Shown here: positions 34,210 to 45,193 of the stretch, piece after piece
How positions within the stretch are numbered: position 1 is the first letter of the stretch
Layout of the letters: the number at the start of each line of letters is the position of its first letter
DNA from: an uncultured Pelagibacteraceae bacterium
Lineage (GTDB): Bacteria; Pseudomonadota; Alphaproteobacteria; Pelagibacterales; Pelagibacteraceae
Reading direction: 5' to 3'
NCBI GenBank assembly: GCA_902581775.1
Contig: CACHPJ010000005.1
Location: 1-64,000 of the forward strand
Length of the DNA stretch: 64,000 bases
Notes under the pieces: generated by a model
What the model was told of the DNA's origin: nothing
What the model saw: the letters and a program-made list of their open reading frames with translations, nothing else
Database searches by the model: none
Program-made: the position numbers and the translations under genes

Positions 34210-34752
34210 ATGATAACCACTGAAATTACACCTAACCCAAATTCTTTAAAATTTTTGTCTGAAGAAATTATCTCAGAAGTCGGTGCAGAAGAGTTTCAAA
34301 AAAAAGACATCTCAAACATAAATAACTCTTTTATAAAAGATTTGTTAAACTTTGATGGTGTTGAACTTGTTTTATTGTCAAAAAATTTTTTGTCGGTAAA
34401 AAAAAATGATACTGTATCTTGGGACGCTTTAAAACCAACAGTAATTTCACATATAAATGATCATTTTGAGAAAAACAAAGGGCCAATCTTAGTTGATAAA
34501 GTTGAAGACGAAAAAAAGGACACTGATGAAACTGTTAAAAAGATTAAAGAAATTTTGGACACAAAAATTAGGCCCGCTGTAGCAAGAGACGGCGGGGACA
34601 TTAAGTTTAAATCTTTTGAAAATGGTATCGTCATAGTTGAACTTCAAGGAAGCTGCTCTGGTTGCCCAAGCTCATTAATGACCCTTAAACAGGGTGTACA
34701 GAACTTATTATGTCACTATGTTAAAGAAGTTAAATCTGTTAAAGCTTTATAG
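34210..34752 (+). CDS. NifU-like Fe-S scaffold (NFU1 family)
   Basis: TPNPNSLKFL N-domain; RPAVARDGGDIKF...GSCSGCPSS. Confidence 0.95.
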   Translation: MITTEITPNPNSLKFLSEEIISEVGAEEFQKKDISNINNSFIKDLLNFDGVELVLLSKNFLSVKKNDTVSWDALKPTVISHINDHFEKNKGPILVDKVEDEKKDTDETVKKIKEILDTKIRPAVARDGGDIKFKSFENGIVIVELQGSCSGCPSSLMTLKQGVQNLLCHYVKEVKSVKAL

Positions 34753-34754
34753 GA

Positions 34755-36212
34755 ATGAAAAAAAATACATCATATAGAGAAAAGTTAATTGAGTTAGCTA
34801 ACATTTATAAAGTTACAGATATAATCAATTATATAAAAAATAAGAAATATTTAACTACGGCTCAAATAGAGCATATCTTAAAAAAAAATAATGTTCCAAT
34901 ACCAACTGAGATAAATAAAAGCATTATAGAAATCCAAACAAAAAAAATTAAAAAACCCATTAGTTCTTTAAGCAGATCAGTTTCAGATTATTTTAATTCT
35001 TTGATAAAAGTTTTTTTGAAATCAATCAGAGGTATAGGACATCTATTTTTATCTATATTTAATTCAATATTTAAATTGATTTCATATATAAATAAAACAA
35101 CTGTTAAAATTTTAAATAGTGCTCATAATTTTCAAGTTCATGAGAAAAAAGCAAATAAGATACTTACAACTTTTATCGCCTCAGCTTTTGTTGTTTTAAT
35201 AATTATAAGTGGATTTTATATTAAAGATATTATTTTAGAATTTAATAAAATAGACAGTGACAAAATAGTAAAAAAAGAAACACAAGATAAAAAGATCATA
35301 ACTGAAAAAAAACAACCAGAGAAAAAACCTCAAATTACAAAAAAAGAGAATGAACAAAAATTGGTTAAAAAACCCCAGCAGAAAGAGAAAATAAAGAAAA
35401 ATAGTGGCTCATCAAAAGAATTTGTATTACCAAATTTAAATTTAAAGACAGATACAATTTTAAGCTTATTTAAAGATGTTGACTATGATTTAAAAACTGT
35501 GAGATACCAAAAAAAGGTTAAGCCTATTTATTTTACGCAATTTCCCAAGGATTTAGATGAAATTAAAGATACAAAACTTAAAAAAGAAACCTTTATTCAA
35601 ATAGTTTTACCGCTGATTGTAGCTGAAAATGAAAAAATTTATGATGACAGAGTTAAACTTAAAAAAATTACCTCGAAAAAAATGACATCTGATAAAGAAA
35701 AACTTTGGCTTAGACAAAAACTTAGAGAGTACAAAGTTAAAAGCTCAAACATGAAAGAATTGGAAAAGCGAATGGACATAATTCCAGTTTCTATAGCTAT
35801 AGCACAGGCAGCTAAAGAAAGTGGATGGGGAACATCAAGATTCGCCTTAGAAGGCAATGCAATTTTTGGTCAGTGGACTTGGACTGGGCAAGGTATAGAA
35901 CCTCTATCAAAAGGAAAAAATGAAGGCCATAAAATTTTAAGATTCCCGATTTTAAGAGCTTCGGTAAAAGCTTATAAAAATAATCTAAATACTCACAAAG
36001 GCTACACGGATTTTAGAGAAAAAAGATATAGTCTAAGAAAGAAGAAAAGAAAAATAAAAGGTTTAGACTTGACCATCACTCTTGACAAATATGCTCAAAC
36101 TGGAAAAGAATACACGGAAATTTTGGAACAAATAATAAAACAAAACAACTTAACGGATTTCGAAACTGTGCAATTAACTAATTCAATTATCAAGAAAGAA
36201 CTTAACCTCTAA
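34755..36212 (+). CDS. Glucosaminidase-domain (Bax-like) protein with TM anchor
   Basis: IPVSIAIAQAAKESGWGTSRFALEGNAIFGQWTW...GYTDFREKR. Confidence 0.88.
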   Translation: MKKNTSYREKLIELANIYKVTDIINYIKNKKYLTTAQIEHILKKNNVPIPTEINKSIIEIQTKKIKKPISSLSRSVSDYFNSLIKVFLKSIRGIGHLFLSIFNSIFKLISYINKTTVKILNSAHNFQVHEKKANKILTTFIASAFVVLIIISGFYIKDIILEFNKIDSDKIVKKETQDKKIITEKKQPEKKPQITKKENEQKLVKKPQQKEKIKKNSGSSKEFVLPNLNLKTDTILSLFKDVDYDLKTVRYQKKVKPIYFTQFPKDLDEIKDTKLKKETFIQIVLPLIVAENEKIYDDRVKLKKITSKKMTSDKEKLWLRQKLREYKVKSSNMKELEKRMDIIPVSIAIAQAAKESGWGTSRFALEGNAIFGQWTWTGQGIEPLSKGKNEGHKILRFPILRASVKAYKNNLNTHKGYTDFREKRYSLRKKKRKIKGLDLTITLDKYAQTGKEYTEILEQIIKQNNLTDFETVQLTNSIIKKELNL

Positions 36213-37258
36213 TTAATTTCAGCTACAACAAACTGTAAACCAAGCCACCTATAATATCCGTTCTTTTCTCTTAAGGAGCAATTAATTCTTCCCCTTTCGG
36301 TGACAAATTTTCCTCGTAATTTGATTTCTAACTTGTTTTCTTCAATAAAATTGATAATTGAATTTCTCCACTCATTTTCTTCATTTGAAAAACAGTTAAT
36401 TGACTTAAGGTTATTAATATTTTTATCAAATTCAATTAAAACTTTTGGCGGATTATTTTTATCACTTATATATCTTTCTTCTGGTTTAATAGATTTATAT
36501 TTAAACGGCAAAGTCTTTAAGATTGTTTTAAATCTATCTAGCTTTCCATATTTTTCATTAATTGGATAACGTGGTAGTTCTAACATATTTTTGGATTTAA
36601 AAATTACTCCTGAATGTTGTCCAAAAGCATATTTAAAATCTAATTCATTTACTATTTTTTTAAAATTATTGCTGTATTCTCCAAAAGGATAAGAAAAAAA
36701 AGGAGAATTAGATCCTAGCTCTGATTTAAAAATTGAAATTGATTTGGACAAATCCTCTTTGATTGAATCATATTTATCATCTACTAAATATTCATGAGAG
36801 TGACTATGATTACCTATAAAACCTATTTCACTTTCATGAATCTCCTTTATCTCGCTCCAAGTCATATACCCATTCTTTCCTACCTCTCTTGTGCTTACAA
36901 AAAGAATAAAGGGAATTCTGTTTTTTTGTAAAAAGGGCCAAGCCTTTTCATAAAAAGATTCAAAACCATCATCTATTGTTATCAAAGCTTTTTTTTGATT
37001 AAAATTTTTCAAACTTTCTTCAAAATTATTAGGATTAACAAAAGTAATTTTTTCACTTCTAATCATATTCATTTGTTTTATAAAATCTTCCATTCTTATA
37101 TTAGTTGAGGGATATTTATTTTCATCAAATCTGTGATACATTAATGTTATAAGACCATAATCATCAATATTTTTAGCTTGAGAATTTGAATTGTATGATG
37201 AATTAAAAATATTTATAAACAATATTATGATAAGAAATTTTTTAATTTTAAGCTGCAT
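36209..37258 (-). CDS. Polysaccharide deacetylase family protein
   Basis: ALITIDDGFESFYEKAWPFL; IGNHSHSHEYL; FSYPFGEYS. Confidence 0.9.
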   Translation of the reverse strand: MQLKIKKFLIIILFINIFNSSYNSNSQAKNIDDYGLITLMYHRFDENKYPSTNIRMEDFIKQMNMIRSEKITFVNPNNFEESLKNFNQKKALITIDDGFESFYEKAWPFLQKNRIPFILFVSTREVGKNGYMTWSEIKEIHESEIGFIGNHSHSHEYLVDDKYDSIKEDLSKSISIFKSELGSNSPFFSYPFGEYSNNFKKIVNELDFKYAFGQHSGVIFKSKNMLELPRYPINEKYGKLDRFKTILKTLPFKYKSIKPEERYISDKNNPPKVLIEFDKNINNLKSINCFSNEENEWRNSIINFIEENKLEIKLRGKFVTERGRINCSLREKNGYYRWLGLQFVVAEIN

Positions 37259-37610
37259 AGGCAAAAAAGATATAATAGGTTTAAAAATTGACAATAGTTT
37301 TACAATCCATAAAATTAAAGAGTCTATTCATAATAGCGATTTATTATCCAAAATTATATTAGATTTTTTAAAAAAAAATAACACAATTGTTGATAATCAA
37401 TTTTCTATAATAATTAATCAAGGACCTGGAAGTTTTTCTTCAATCCGGACTTCGCTAACTGTGGCAAAAGGTATAAAAATCTCAACTGGGGCAAATATTT
37501 ATGGTTATAAGCAAAATCAATTACCTGACTTTAAGCTTGAAACTATTGAAAAATTAATAAAACAAAATAAACTAGAAAATAAATTGATTAAACCAGTGTA
37601 TTTAAGTTAA
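37227..37610 (+). CDS. tsaB: Shortened TsaB-like protein (t6A biosynthesis)
   Basis: IINQGPGSFSSIRTSLTVAKGIK; C-terminal KPVYLS; only ~128 aa. Confidence 0.75.
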   Translation: MIRNFLILSCIGKKDIIGLKIDNSFTIHKIKESIHNSDLLSKIILDFLKKNNTIVDNQFSIIINQGPGSFSSIRTSLTVAKGIKISTGANIYGYKQNQLPDFKLETIEKLIKQNKLENKLIKPVYLS

Positions 37611-37624
37611 GTTAAAATAATTAT

Positions 37625-38044
37625 ATGAGTATTATTGAAAATAAATGTAAGGAAAAAGGGGTCAGACTAACCGATCAAAGAAAAGTTATTGCAAAAGTTT
37701 TATCAGAGTCCAAAGAGATTTATGGTTCAAAAGACCATCCAGATGTCGATGAATTACATAAAAGAGTTTCAGTTATTGATGATAAAATAAGTATAGCCAC
37801 AGTATACCGTACAGTTAAATTATTTGAGGAAGCAGGTATATTGATTAAGCACGATTTTAAAGCCGGCAAGGCAAGATACGAAATTAATGATAACCATAAT
37901 CATTTAATCGATATAAACAGTGGAGAGATCGTTGAATTTGTAGACAAAGATATTGAAGAACTTCAAACTAAAATAGCACAAAAGTTAGGCTATAAACTAG
38001 TAGATCACAAACTAGAACTTTACGGATCTAAAATTAAAAAATAA
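37625..38044 (+). CDS. Fur-family transcriptional regulator (Fur/Mur)
   Basis: GVRLTDQRKVIAKVL; ISIATVYRTVKLFEEAGI. Confidence 0.93.
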   Translation: MSIIENKCKEKGVRLTDQRKVIAKVLSESKEIYGSKDHPDVDELHKRVSVIDDKISIATVYRTVKLFEEAGILIKHDFKAGKARYEINDNHNHLIDINSGEIVEFVDKDIEELQTKIAQKLGYKLVDHKLELYGSKIKK

Positions 38045-38045
38045 T

Positions 38046-39377
38046 TTGACAAAAAAAATCTTTATAAAAACCTTTGGATGCCAAATGAATGAATACGATA
38101 GTAGTCGTATTTTAGATCTATTAAAAAAAAGTGATTATGAAAAAACTGAAAATTCAGAAAATGTAGATTGTTATTTAATAAACACGTGCCATATCAGGGA
38201 AAAAGCTACCGAAAAAGTTTTTCATGACGTGGGAAGAATAAAAAAAAATTACCGTAATAAAAAAAAACCAATTGTTTTAATAGCTGGTTGTGTTGCTCAA
38301 GCAGAAGGAGAGATTATACTGAAAAATGATAAATATATTGATGCAGTAATTGGCCCTCAATCTTATCAAGAACTACCGAAAATTATTAAAGGGATAGAAG
38401 AAAAGAGAAGCAGATCTAATTTTACCGAATTTGAGACAATTGAAAAATTTGATCAACTTAATTTGATAAAGAATTCTAACACTAAAATATCATCTTTTTT
38501 AACTATTCAAGAGGGCTGTGATAAATTCTGTAAATTTTGTGTTGTGCCTTATACACGTGGTCCAGAATATTCAAGATCATTTAAAGAGTTAATAGAGGAG
38601 TCAAAACAATTAATCCAAAATGGAGCAAAGGAAATCACTTTACTAGGACAAAACGTTAACGCATATAATTCTAGTAACAAAAAATTATCTGATCTTATTA
38701 TTCAGCTTGAAAATTTAAAAGGTTTGGAAAGAATTAGGTATACCACTTCTCATCCTAATGATATGACAGATGATTTAATAGATGTTCACGGCACTTCAAA
38801 AAAATTAATGCCCCACTTACATTTACCCTTACAATCAGGATCTTCAAAAATTTTAAAAAGTATGAACCGCAATCATTCAATAGATCATTATCTTAAAATA
38901 ATCCAAAAATTGAAAAAAAGAAAACCAAACATAAAATTTTCAAGTGATTTTATAATAGCTTACCCAGGTGAAACCGAAGAAGATTTTAATGATACTTTAA
39001 AAGTTTTAAAAAGCGTTGGTTTTATTAATACCTACTCATTTGTTTTTAGTGCTAGGCCAGGAACACCAGCCGATTTATTAAGTTTGATTGAAGATAATAT
39101 ATCAAAAAAAAGACTTCAACTGTTTCAAGAAATAGCAGAAAAAATCAAAATAGACTATAGACAAACTTTAATAGAAAAAAAAGTTAAAGTACTATTTGAA
39201 AATCGAATTTCTGAAAATAAATATTTTGGAAGAGATGAATATCTTAATTCAGTTATTGTTCAAAGCGTAAATAATTTAGTTGGAAGAAATATTGAAATTA
39301 AGATTAAAAGATGTAATCATCAAACTCTTTTTGGTGATATAATAGAAAATCCTAGTGAAAAAAATTTTGCAGCATAA
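38046..39377 (+). CDS. miaB: tRNA-2-methylthio-N6-dimethylallyladenosine synthase, TTG start
   Basis: IKTFGCQMNEYDS; EGCDKFCKFCVVPYTRG radical SAM. Confidence 0.96.
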   Translation: MTKKIFIKTFGCQMNEYDSSRILDLLKKSDYEKTENSENVDCYLINTCHIREKATEKVFHDVGRIKKNYRNKKKPIVLIAGCVAQAEGEIILKNDKYIDAVIGPQSYQELPKIIKGIEEKRSRSNFTEFETIEKFDQLNLIKNSNTKISSFLTIQEGCDKFCKFCVVPYTRGPEYSRSFKELIEESKQLIQNGAKEITLLGQNVNAYNSSNKKLSDLIIQLENLKGLERIRYTTSHPNDMTDDLIDVHGTSKKLMPHLHLPLQSGSSKILKSMNRNHSIDHYLKIIQKLKKRKPNIKFSSDFIIAYPGETEEDFNDTLKVLKSVGFINTYSFVFSARPGTPADLLSLIEDNISKKRLQLFQEIAEKIKIDYRQTLIEKKVKVLFENRISENKYFGRDEYLNSVIVQSVNNLVGRNIEIKIKRCNHQTLFGDIIENPSEKNFAA

Positions 39378-40375
39378 TGTCCCAAATTTCTAAAGTAGAT
39401 CAGAACTTAATTATAAAAAAGATAGATAAAGAAACAATTAATATTCAAGTTCTTGATAATGAGATGTTAGCTTCGATTGTTGGTGAATTTAATAAAAATC
39501 TAACAAAGTTAGAAACTTTGACAAACTCAAAAATTTTTTTCAGGGGTAATTCTATAACTATTAAGGGTGAAGATGATTCGACATTAAGAGCTTCCGAAGC
39601 CATTAAATTCTTAGGAAGTAAATATATTTTAACTAATCTTATCGATAATAATGATATAATACATTCTGTGAAAATGGAAAAAAATTCAAATAACGGCAAC
39701 ATTCATTCTTTAGGAGAACTCATCAAAACTCCCAAACAATCAGTTATTGCTCGATCAGTAAAACAAGACGAATACATAAAGGCACTTAAGAACAATCAAA
39801 TTATTATGGCACTCGGGCCAGCAGGAACTGGAAAAAGTTTCCTAGCAGTTTCTGTAGCCATAACAATGTTAATGGAAAAAAAAGTGGATAGGGTCATATT
39901 GTCGAGGCCAGCAGTTGAGGCAGGAGAAAAATTAGGTTTTTTACCTGGTGACATGAAAGAAAAAGTTGATCCTTATTTAAGACCTTTATACGACGCGTTG
40001 TACGATCTTTTTGGATTTGAAAAAATACAAAAAAAAATTGAAACTGGAGAAATTGAAATTGCTCCATTAGCTTTTATGCGAGGAAGGACTCTTAAAAATT
40101 CATTCGCAATTTTAGATGAAGCACAAAATGCTACTTCCACACAAATAAAAATGTTTCTTACTAGAATAGGTGAAAATTCAAAACTTGTTGTAAACGGTGA
40201 CCCGTCGCAAATAGATCTTATTAATAAATCTTATTCAGGTTTAATTAAGTCAAAAAAAATTCTTGAAAAAATTAAAGAAATCAAAATCATAGAATTTGAT
40301 CATAAAGATGTGGTGAGACATCCACTAGTTTCCAAAATTATTCAAGCCTATCAAAAAGTTGATGATAAAAGTTAA
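39377..40375 (+). CDS. ybeZ: PhoH-like protein
   Basis: MALGPAGTGKSFLAV; SRPAVEAGEKLGFLPGDMKEKVDPYLRPLYDAL. Confidence 0.95.
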   Translation: MSQISKVDQNLIIKKIDKETINIQVLDNEMLASIVGEFNKNLTKLETLTNSKIFFRGNSITIKGEDDSTLRASEAIKFLGSKYILTNLIDNNDIIHSVKMEKNSNNGNIHSLGELIKTPKQSVIARSVKQDEYIKALKNNQIIMALGPAGTGKSFLAVSVAITMLMEKKVDRVILSRPAVEAGEKLGFLPGDMKEKVDPYLRPLYDALYDLFGFEKIQKKIETGEIEIAPLAFMRGRTLKNSFAILDEAQNATSTQIKMFLTRIGENSKLVVNGDPSQIDLINKSYSGLIKSKKILEKIKEIKIIEFDHKDVVRHPLVSKIIQAYQKVDDKS

Positions 40376-40829
40376 TGTTTTTGCAGATAATAAGAATCGG
40401 AAACATAAAATTAAAAACCCTAGTCTATATATAAAAAAAAAAGTACAAAGACTTAAAAAATACTACTTTTTCAAAAATAAAAATATTGAATTTTCTATCT
40501 TATTAACTGGTAATGAAGTAATCAAAAAACTAAATAAAAGATTTAGAAATAAAAATAAAATAACGGATGTGTTATCTTTTCCTTTTTTTGAACAGAATAC
40601 TTTGAAAAAAATGATAAGAGCAAGAAATAATATTTATTTAGGAGATGTAGTTATTAATTTAAATAAAATTAATAGCAGCCCGACAAATGATATTTTATTG
40701 GAATTTAACAAAATATGGATTCATGGAATGTTACACTTATTTGGATATAAACATAATACAAATATAGACTTTAAAAAAATGAATAACTTAGAAAAGAGAA
40801 TAATTAATTACCTAGAAAATGAATTTTGA
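40359..40829 (+). CDS. ybeY: Endoribonuclease YbeY
   Basis: KITDVLSFPF...GDVVINL...IHGMLHLFGYKH. Confidence 0.94.
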   Translation: MMIKVNVFADNKNRKHKIKNPSLYIKKKVQRLKKYYFFKNKNIEFSILLTGNEVIKKLNKRFRNKNKITDVLSFPFFEQNTLKKMIRARNNIYLGDVVINLNKINSSPTNDILLEFNKIWIHGMLHLFGYKHNTNIDFKKMNNLEKRIINYLENEF

Positions 40830-42384
40830 AAAAATTATTAATAACAAAATATTTGTTATTTTTATAATTCCTTTTTTTTTAGGATTATTAAGTGTTTTTA
40901 GTTTTCAGCCATTTAATTTTACTTTAATTAATTTTTTAATTTTTCCAATATTATTCTTTATATTAACTTATGTAAATAAACGCTCTAAAAATATTTATCG
41001 AAAGAAACCATTTTTAAAAAATCTATTTTTTGTAGGCCATTCATTTGGTTTTGGTTTTTTTATCACAAGTACATATTGGATTTCAAACTCTTTAACTTTT
41101 GATGAAAGTTTTAAATTTTTAATTCCTTTTGCAATTTTTTTACTACCCATTCTATTGGGACTTTTTTTTGGTTTTTGTACTTTAATTATTGGCCCATATT
41201 TAAAAAGTAATTTAAATTCTTTAGTGTTATTTGTTATTGCCTTTTCTTTAATAGATTATTTAAGAGGAAAAATGTTTACTGGTTTCCCTTGGAACTTATG
41301 GGCGTATAGTTGGTCATGGTTTGAGGAAGTTTTACAAGTTCTGAATCCAATAGGTCTTTATGCCTTTAATCTACTTTCAATAAGCGTTTTCTCTCTTCCT
41401 GCAATATTTTTTTTTACCAGAAAAAAAAGTCATTACGCAATTTTTATTGCAAGCCTAACAATTTTTTTTTCAAACTATATATATGGCTCATTTCAGATTA
41501 ATAATAATGATAAAACTAACTCATTAAGTATCTCTAACTCAAGCTACCAAACAGTAAAAATAATATCTCCAAATTTTGAACTAAAATATGATCTTAAAAG
41601 TGATGAAATTATAAAAAACATAGATAGATTAATTAAAATTAGCTCCCCTGAGGAAGACAAAAAAACAATCTTTATATGGCCTGAGGGAGTATTTTCAGGT
41701 TACAATTTCGAAGAAATTAAGAGTCTAAAATATGATTTTAGTAAAAACTTTTCCAAAAATCATCTAATAATTCTGGGTATCAATACCAATAAAAAAGACT
41801 CAGATAATTATTTCAATAGCTTTATAATGGTAAACAATAAATTTGAAATCTTATATAAGTATAATAAAAGAAAACTTGTTCCTTTTGGTGAATTTTTACC
41901 GTTTGAAGAAAAACTTAAAAAGCTTGGATTTAAAAATATAACAAGAGGTTACAATTCCTTTTCTCCTGGTCAAAAAATAGAACTTCTAATAGTTGATAAT
42001 TTAAAAATTCTACCTTTAATTTGCTATGAAATAATATTTCCGGAATTAATACAGGAAATAAAAAAAACGAATTTAATAGTGAATTTATCAGAAGATGCAT
42101 GGTTTGGTAAATCTATTGGACCGCACCAACATTTTTCAAAAGCAATTTTTAGAGCTATCGAAAACAATAGCTATCTTGCAAGGTCTACCAACAAAGGTAT
42201 TTCAGCATTTATCAACAATAAAGGGCAAATAATAAAATTTTTAAATCCCAACGAGTCGGGAAATATAGAATTAAAAGTGCCAATTGTTCACAGTGAACAC
42301 AAAAATAAAAATGATTTGATATTTTTTATACTTTTATTTACATATATGTCATTCTTCTTTTTGTTAAAAAATTATGAAAAATAA
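40819..42384 (+). CDS. lnt: Apolipoprotein N-acyltransferase
   Basis: [15 protein letters not shown]; nitrilase domain [18 protein letters not shown]. Confidence 0.94.
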   Translation: MNFEKIINNKIFVIFIIPFFLGLLSVFSFQPFNFTLINFLIFPILFFILTYVNKRSKNIYRKKPFLKNLFFVGHSFGFGFFITSTYWISNSLTFDESFKFLIPFAIFLLPILLGLFFGFCTLIIGPYLKSNLNSLVLFVIAFSLIDYLRGKMFTGFPWNLWAYSWSWFEEVLQVLNPIGLYAFNLLSISVFSLPAIFFFTRKKSHYAIFIASLTIFFSNYIYGSFQINNNDKTNSLSISNSSYQTVKIISPNFELKYDLKSDEIIKNIDRLIKISSPEEDKKTIFIWPEGVFSGYNFEEIKSLKYDFSKNFSKNHLIILGINTNKKDSDNYFNSFIMVNNKFEILYKYNKRKLVPFGEFLPFEEKLKKLGFKNITRGYNSFSPGQKIELLIVDNLKILPLICYEIIFPELIQEIKKTNLIVNLSEDAWFGKSIGPHQHFSKAIFRAIENNSYLARSTNKGISAFINNKGQIIKFLNPNESGNIELKVPIVHSEHKNKNDLIFFILLFTYMSFFFLLKNYEK

Positions 42385-43537
42385 AAATAAATACTTATTT
42401 ACAAGCGAGTCAGTCTCTGAGGGTCATCCGGATAAAGTTTGCGACAGAATATCTGATATGGTGGTTGATAGTTATTTAAGCGAAGATCCATTTGCTAGAG
42501 TCGCGTGTGAGACTTTAACGACTACAAACAAAGTTGTTCTTGCTGGAGAAATAAGAGGTCCTAAAATTGATAACGAAAAGTTAATTCAAAAAGTAAGAGA
42601 ATGTATAAAAGACATCGGATATGACCAATCTGGATTTAGCTGGAAATCCGCAAAAATAGATAGTTACTTGCATGAGCAATCCGCTGATATAGCCATGGGC
42701 GTTGACTCAAAAGGAAATAAAGACGAAGGCGCTGGAGATCAAGGAATAATGTTTGGTTTTGCTTGTACGGAGACAAAAGATCTTATGCCGGCGCCGATAT
42801 ATTATTCACATAAAATTCTTCGATTAATGGCTGAGGATAGAAAAAAAGGGCAGCTGAGAGGAATTGAACCTGACTCTAAGAGTCAAGTTTCTATGATGTA
42901 TGAGGGCAGTGAGCCGATAAAAGTAACTTCAGTCGTAATTTCTTCTCAACATTCGAAAGACTTAAATCAGAAACAAGTTAAAGATTTAATTTTGCCATAC
43001 ATAAAAAAAGCAATACCAGAAAATTTAGTTAAAGATTTAAAAGAAAATGATATTTATATTAATCCTACTGGACAATTTATTATTGGAGGACCTGACGGCG
43101 ACTCAGGCCTTACAGGAAGAAAAATTATTGTAGATACCTACGGTGGTGCGGCACCACATGGAGGAGGAGCTTTTTCAGGAAAAGATCCAACAAAAGTAGA
43201 TAGGTCTGCTGCATATGTTGCAAGATATTTGGCTAAAAATATAGTTGCAGCGGGTGTTTCGGAAAAATGTCTTATCCAACTTGCTTATGCAATAGGAGTT
43301 TCAAAACCTTTATCGATATATATAAAACTATCTGAGGGAGATGAAAGCAAAATTAAAGATATCGAAAAACTAGTTGAGAAGAATTTTGATCTATCACCTA
43401 GAGGTATTAGGGAATTGTTGGGACTTAACAAACCTATATACGAAGTTACTTCAGCTTATGGTCATTTTGGCAGAATTCCTCAAAATAATGGCCAATTTTC
43501 TTGGGAAAAAACAGATAAAATAAAGATTTTTAAATAG
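42374..43537 (+). CDS. metK: S-adenosylmethionine synthetase
   Basis: [49 protein letters not shown]. Confidence 0.98.
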   Translation: MKNKNKYLFTSESVSEGHPDKVCDRISDMVVDSYLSEDPFARVACETLTTTNKVVLAGEIRGPKIDNEKLIQKVRECIKDIGYDQSGFSWKSAKIDSYLHEQSADIAMGVDSKGNKDEGAGDQGIMFGFACTETKDLMPAPIYYSHKILRLMAEDRKKGQLRGIEPDSKSQVSMMYEGSEPIKVTSVVISSQHSKDLNQKQVKDLILPYIKKAIPENLVKDLKENDIYINPTGQFIIGGPDGDSGLTGRKIIVDTYGGAAPHGGGAFSGKDPTKVDRSAAYVARYLAKNIVAAGVSEKCLIQLAYAIGVSKPLSIYIKLSEGDESKIKDIEKLVEKNFDLSPRGIRELLGLNKPIYEVTSAYGHFGRIPQNNGQFSWEKTDKIKIFK

Positions 43538-43592
43538 ATAACTTGAAAATAATCTAAAATATATTAAAAGAACACTATAGTTCTGGAGAGTT

Positions 43593-43620
43593 AAAAATGG
43601 GCACTTGCCCATTTTTTTTT
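43593..43620 (+). terminator. Intrinsic terminator/attenuator-like hairpin between metK and nusA
   Basis: AAAAATGGGCACTTGCCCATTTTTTTTT: stem ATGGGC/GCCCAT, loop ACTT, T tract. Confidence 0.88.
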
Positions 43621-43640
43621 GGAACACAGGAAAAAACAAA

Positions 43641-45191
43641 ATGTTAAATAGAGGTTTAGATAAGTTAGAATTGCTAAGAATTGTCGACGCAGTTGCAAAC
43701 GAAAAATCTATAGACAAAGAGCTGGTAATAGAGTCAATGGAAAGCGCAATCCAAAAAGCTGCATTAACTAAATTTGGAAACGATAATAACATTGAGGTAA
43801 AAATAAGTAGAGATACTGGTGAAATTAAAATTGAAAAAGTAATAGAAGTAGTTGAAAAAGTTGAAGATCCCAGTAAGGAAATTTCGCTCGAGTTAGCTAT
43901 AAAAACTTCAAAAAAAAATAAAGATTTAAAAATTGGGGATAAAATCTCAGAAGAATTACCGCAAATAGATTTTGGAAGGATAGCAGCACAAAGCGCTAAA
44001 CAAGTAATCAGCTTCAAAGTAAGAGAAGCAGAAAAGAATCGTCAATACGAAGAATTTATTGACAAACAAGGTCAGGTTTTAAGTGGAATAATCAAAAGAC
44101 TTGAATATGGTAACGTAATTGTTGATTTAGGAAAAGCAGAGGGAGTTATTAAGAAAGATGAATTAATTCCTAGAGAAATCCTTAAAAATGGAGACAGAGT
44201 CAAAGCTTACTGTTACGAAGTAAAGAAAGAAATAAAAGGTCATCAAATATTTTTATCGAGAGCTCACCCTCAATTTTTAGCTAAATTATTCTTTCAGGAA
44301 GTGCCAGAAATTTATGAAGGAGTAATTGAAATTAAGGCTGTTGCAAGAGACCCAGGAAGTAGAGCAAAAATATGTGTTAATTCAAAAGATAGTTCGATTG
44401 ACCCAGTAGGTGCTTGTGTTGGAATGAGAGGTAGTAGAGTTCAAAGTATAGTCAACGAGCTTCATGGTGAAAAAATTGATATAATTAAATGGACTGAAGA
44501 TTTACCAACTCTAATTTCAGAATCACTTTCGCCTGCGGAAATTCAGAAAGTTTTAATCGACCAAGAAAATAAAAGAATAGATGTAATATTGTCAGAAGAT
44601 AATTTAAGTAAAGCAATAGGTAGGCGTGGACAAAACGTAAGATTAGCATCTAAATTAACCAATTTTGAAATTGATATACTAACAGACAAAGAGGATTCAG
44701 ATAGACGTCAAACAGAATTCAAAGAGCGAACTGAAACTTTAATTAAAAGTTTGGAAGTAGATGAAACTTTAGGACAACTTCTTGTATCAGAAGGATTTCA
44801 AGGCATCGAGGAAATATCTCAAGCAAAAGCAGAAGATATTTCCAAAATTGAAGGTATAGATGACAGTACTGCTGAGGAATTAATAAGTAGGTCTAAAGAA
44901 AACCTGGTCAAACAAAAAGATGAAATATCAAAAAAATTAAAAGAATTAGGAGTTGAAGAAAAGCTAATCAATTTGAAGGGATTAACACAAGGTATGCTTG
45001 TTTTATTGGGTCAAAGAAATATCAAAAAATTAAGTGATTTTGCAGACTTATCTTCAGATGAATTAATTGGGGGATACGATGAAGTTAAAGGCAAGAAAAT
45101 TAGAATTGAAGGGTATCTCGAGGAATTTTCTTTGTCTAGAGAAGAGGCTGACCAACTAATAATGTCTGCGAGAGATATCGTATTTAAATAA
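43641..45191 (+). CDS. nusA: Transcription termination/antitermination factor NusA
   Basis: MLNRGLDKLELLRIVDAVANEKSIDKELVIESMESAIQKAA; S1 and KH domains; ATG 20 bp after terminator-like hairpin. Confidence 0.97.
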   Translation: MLNRGLDKLELLRIVDAVANEKSIDKELVIESMESAIQKAALTKFGNDNNIEVKISRDTGEIKIEKVIEVVEKVEDPSKEISLELAIKTSKKNKDLKIGDKISEELPQIDFGRIAAQSAKQVISFKVREAEKNRQYEEFIDKQGQVLSGIIKRLEYGNVIVDLGKAEGVIKKDELIPREILKNGDRVKAYCYEVKKEIKGHQIFLSRAHPQFLAKLFFQEVPEIYEGVIEIKAVARDPGSRAKICVNSKDSSIDPVGACVGMRGSRVQSIVNELHGEKIDIIKWTEDLPTLISESLSPAEIQKVLIDQENKRIDVILSEDNLSKAIGRRGQNVRLASKLTNFEIDILTDKEDSDRRQTEFKERTETLIKSLEVDETLGQLLVSEGFQGIEEISQAKAEDISKIEGIDDSTAEELISRSKENLVKQKDEISKKLKELGVEEKLINLKGLTQGMLVLLGQRNIKKLSDFADLSSDELIGGYDEVKGKKIRIEGYLEEFSLSREEADQLIMSARDIVFK

Positions 45192-45193
45192 TT

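Noticed and set aside
43451-44017. 188-aa minus-strand ORF across the metK end and nusA start
   Set aside because: Antisense to two well-supported genes and spans the terminator hairpin; composition reflects complement of Lys/Asp/Ile-rich coding sequence.
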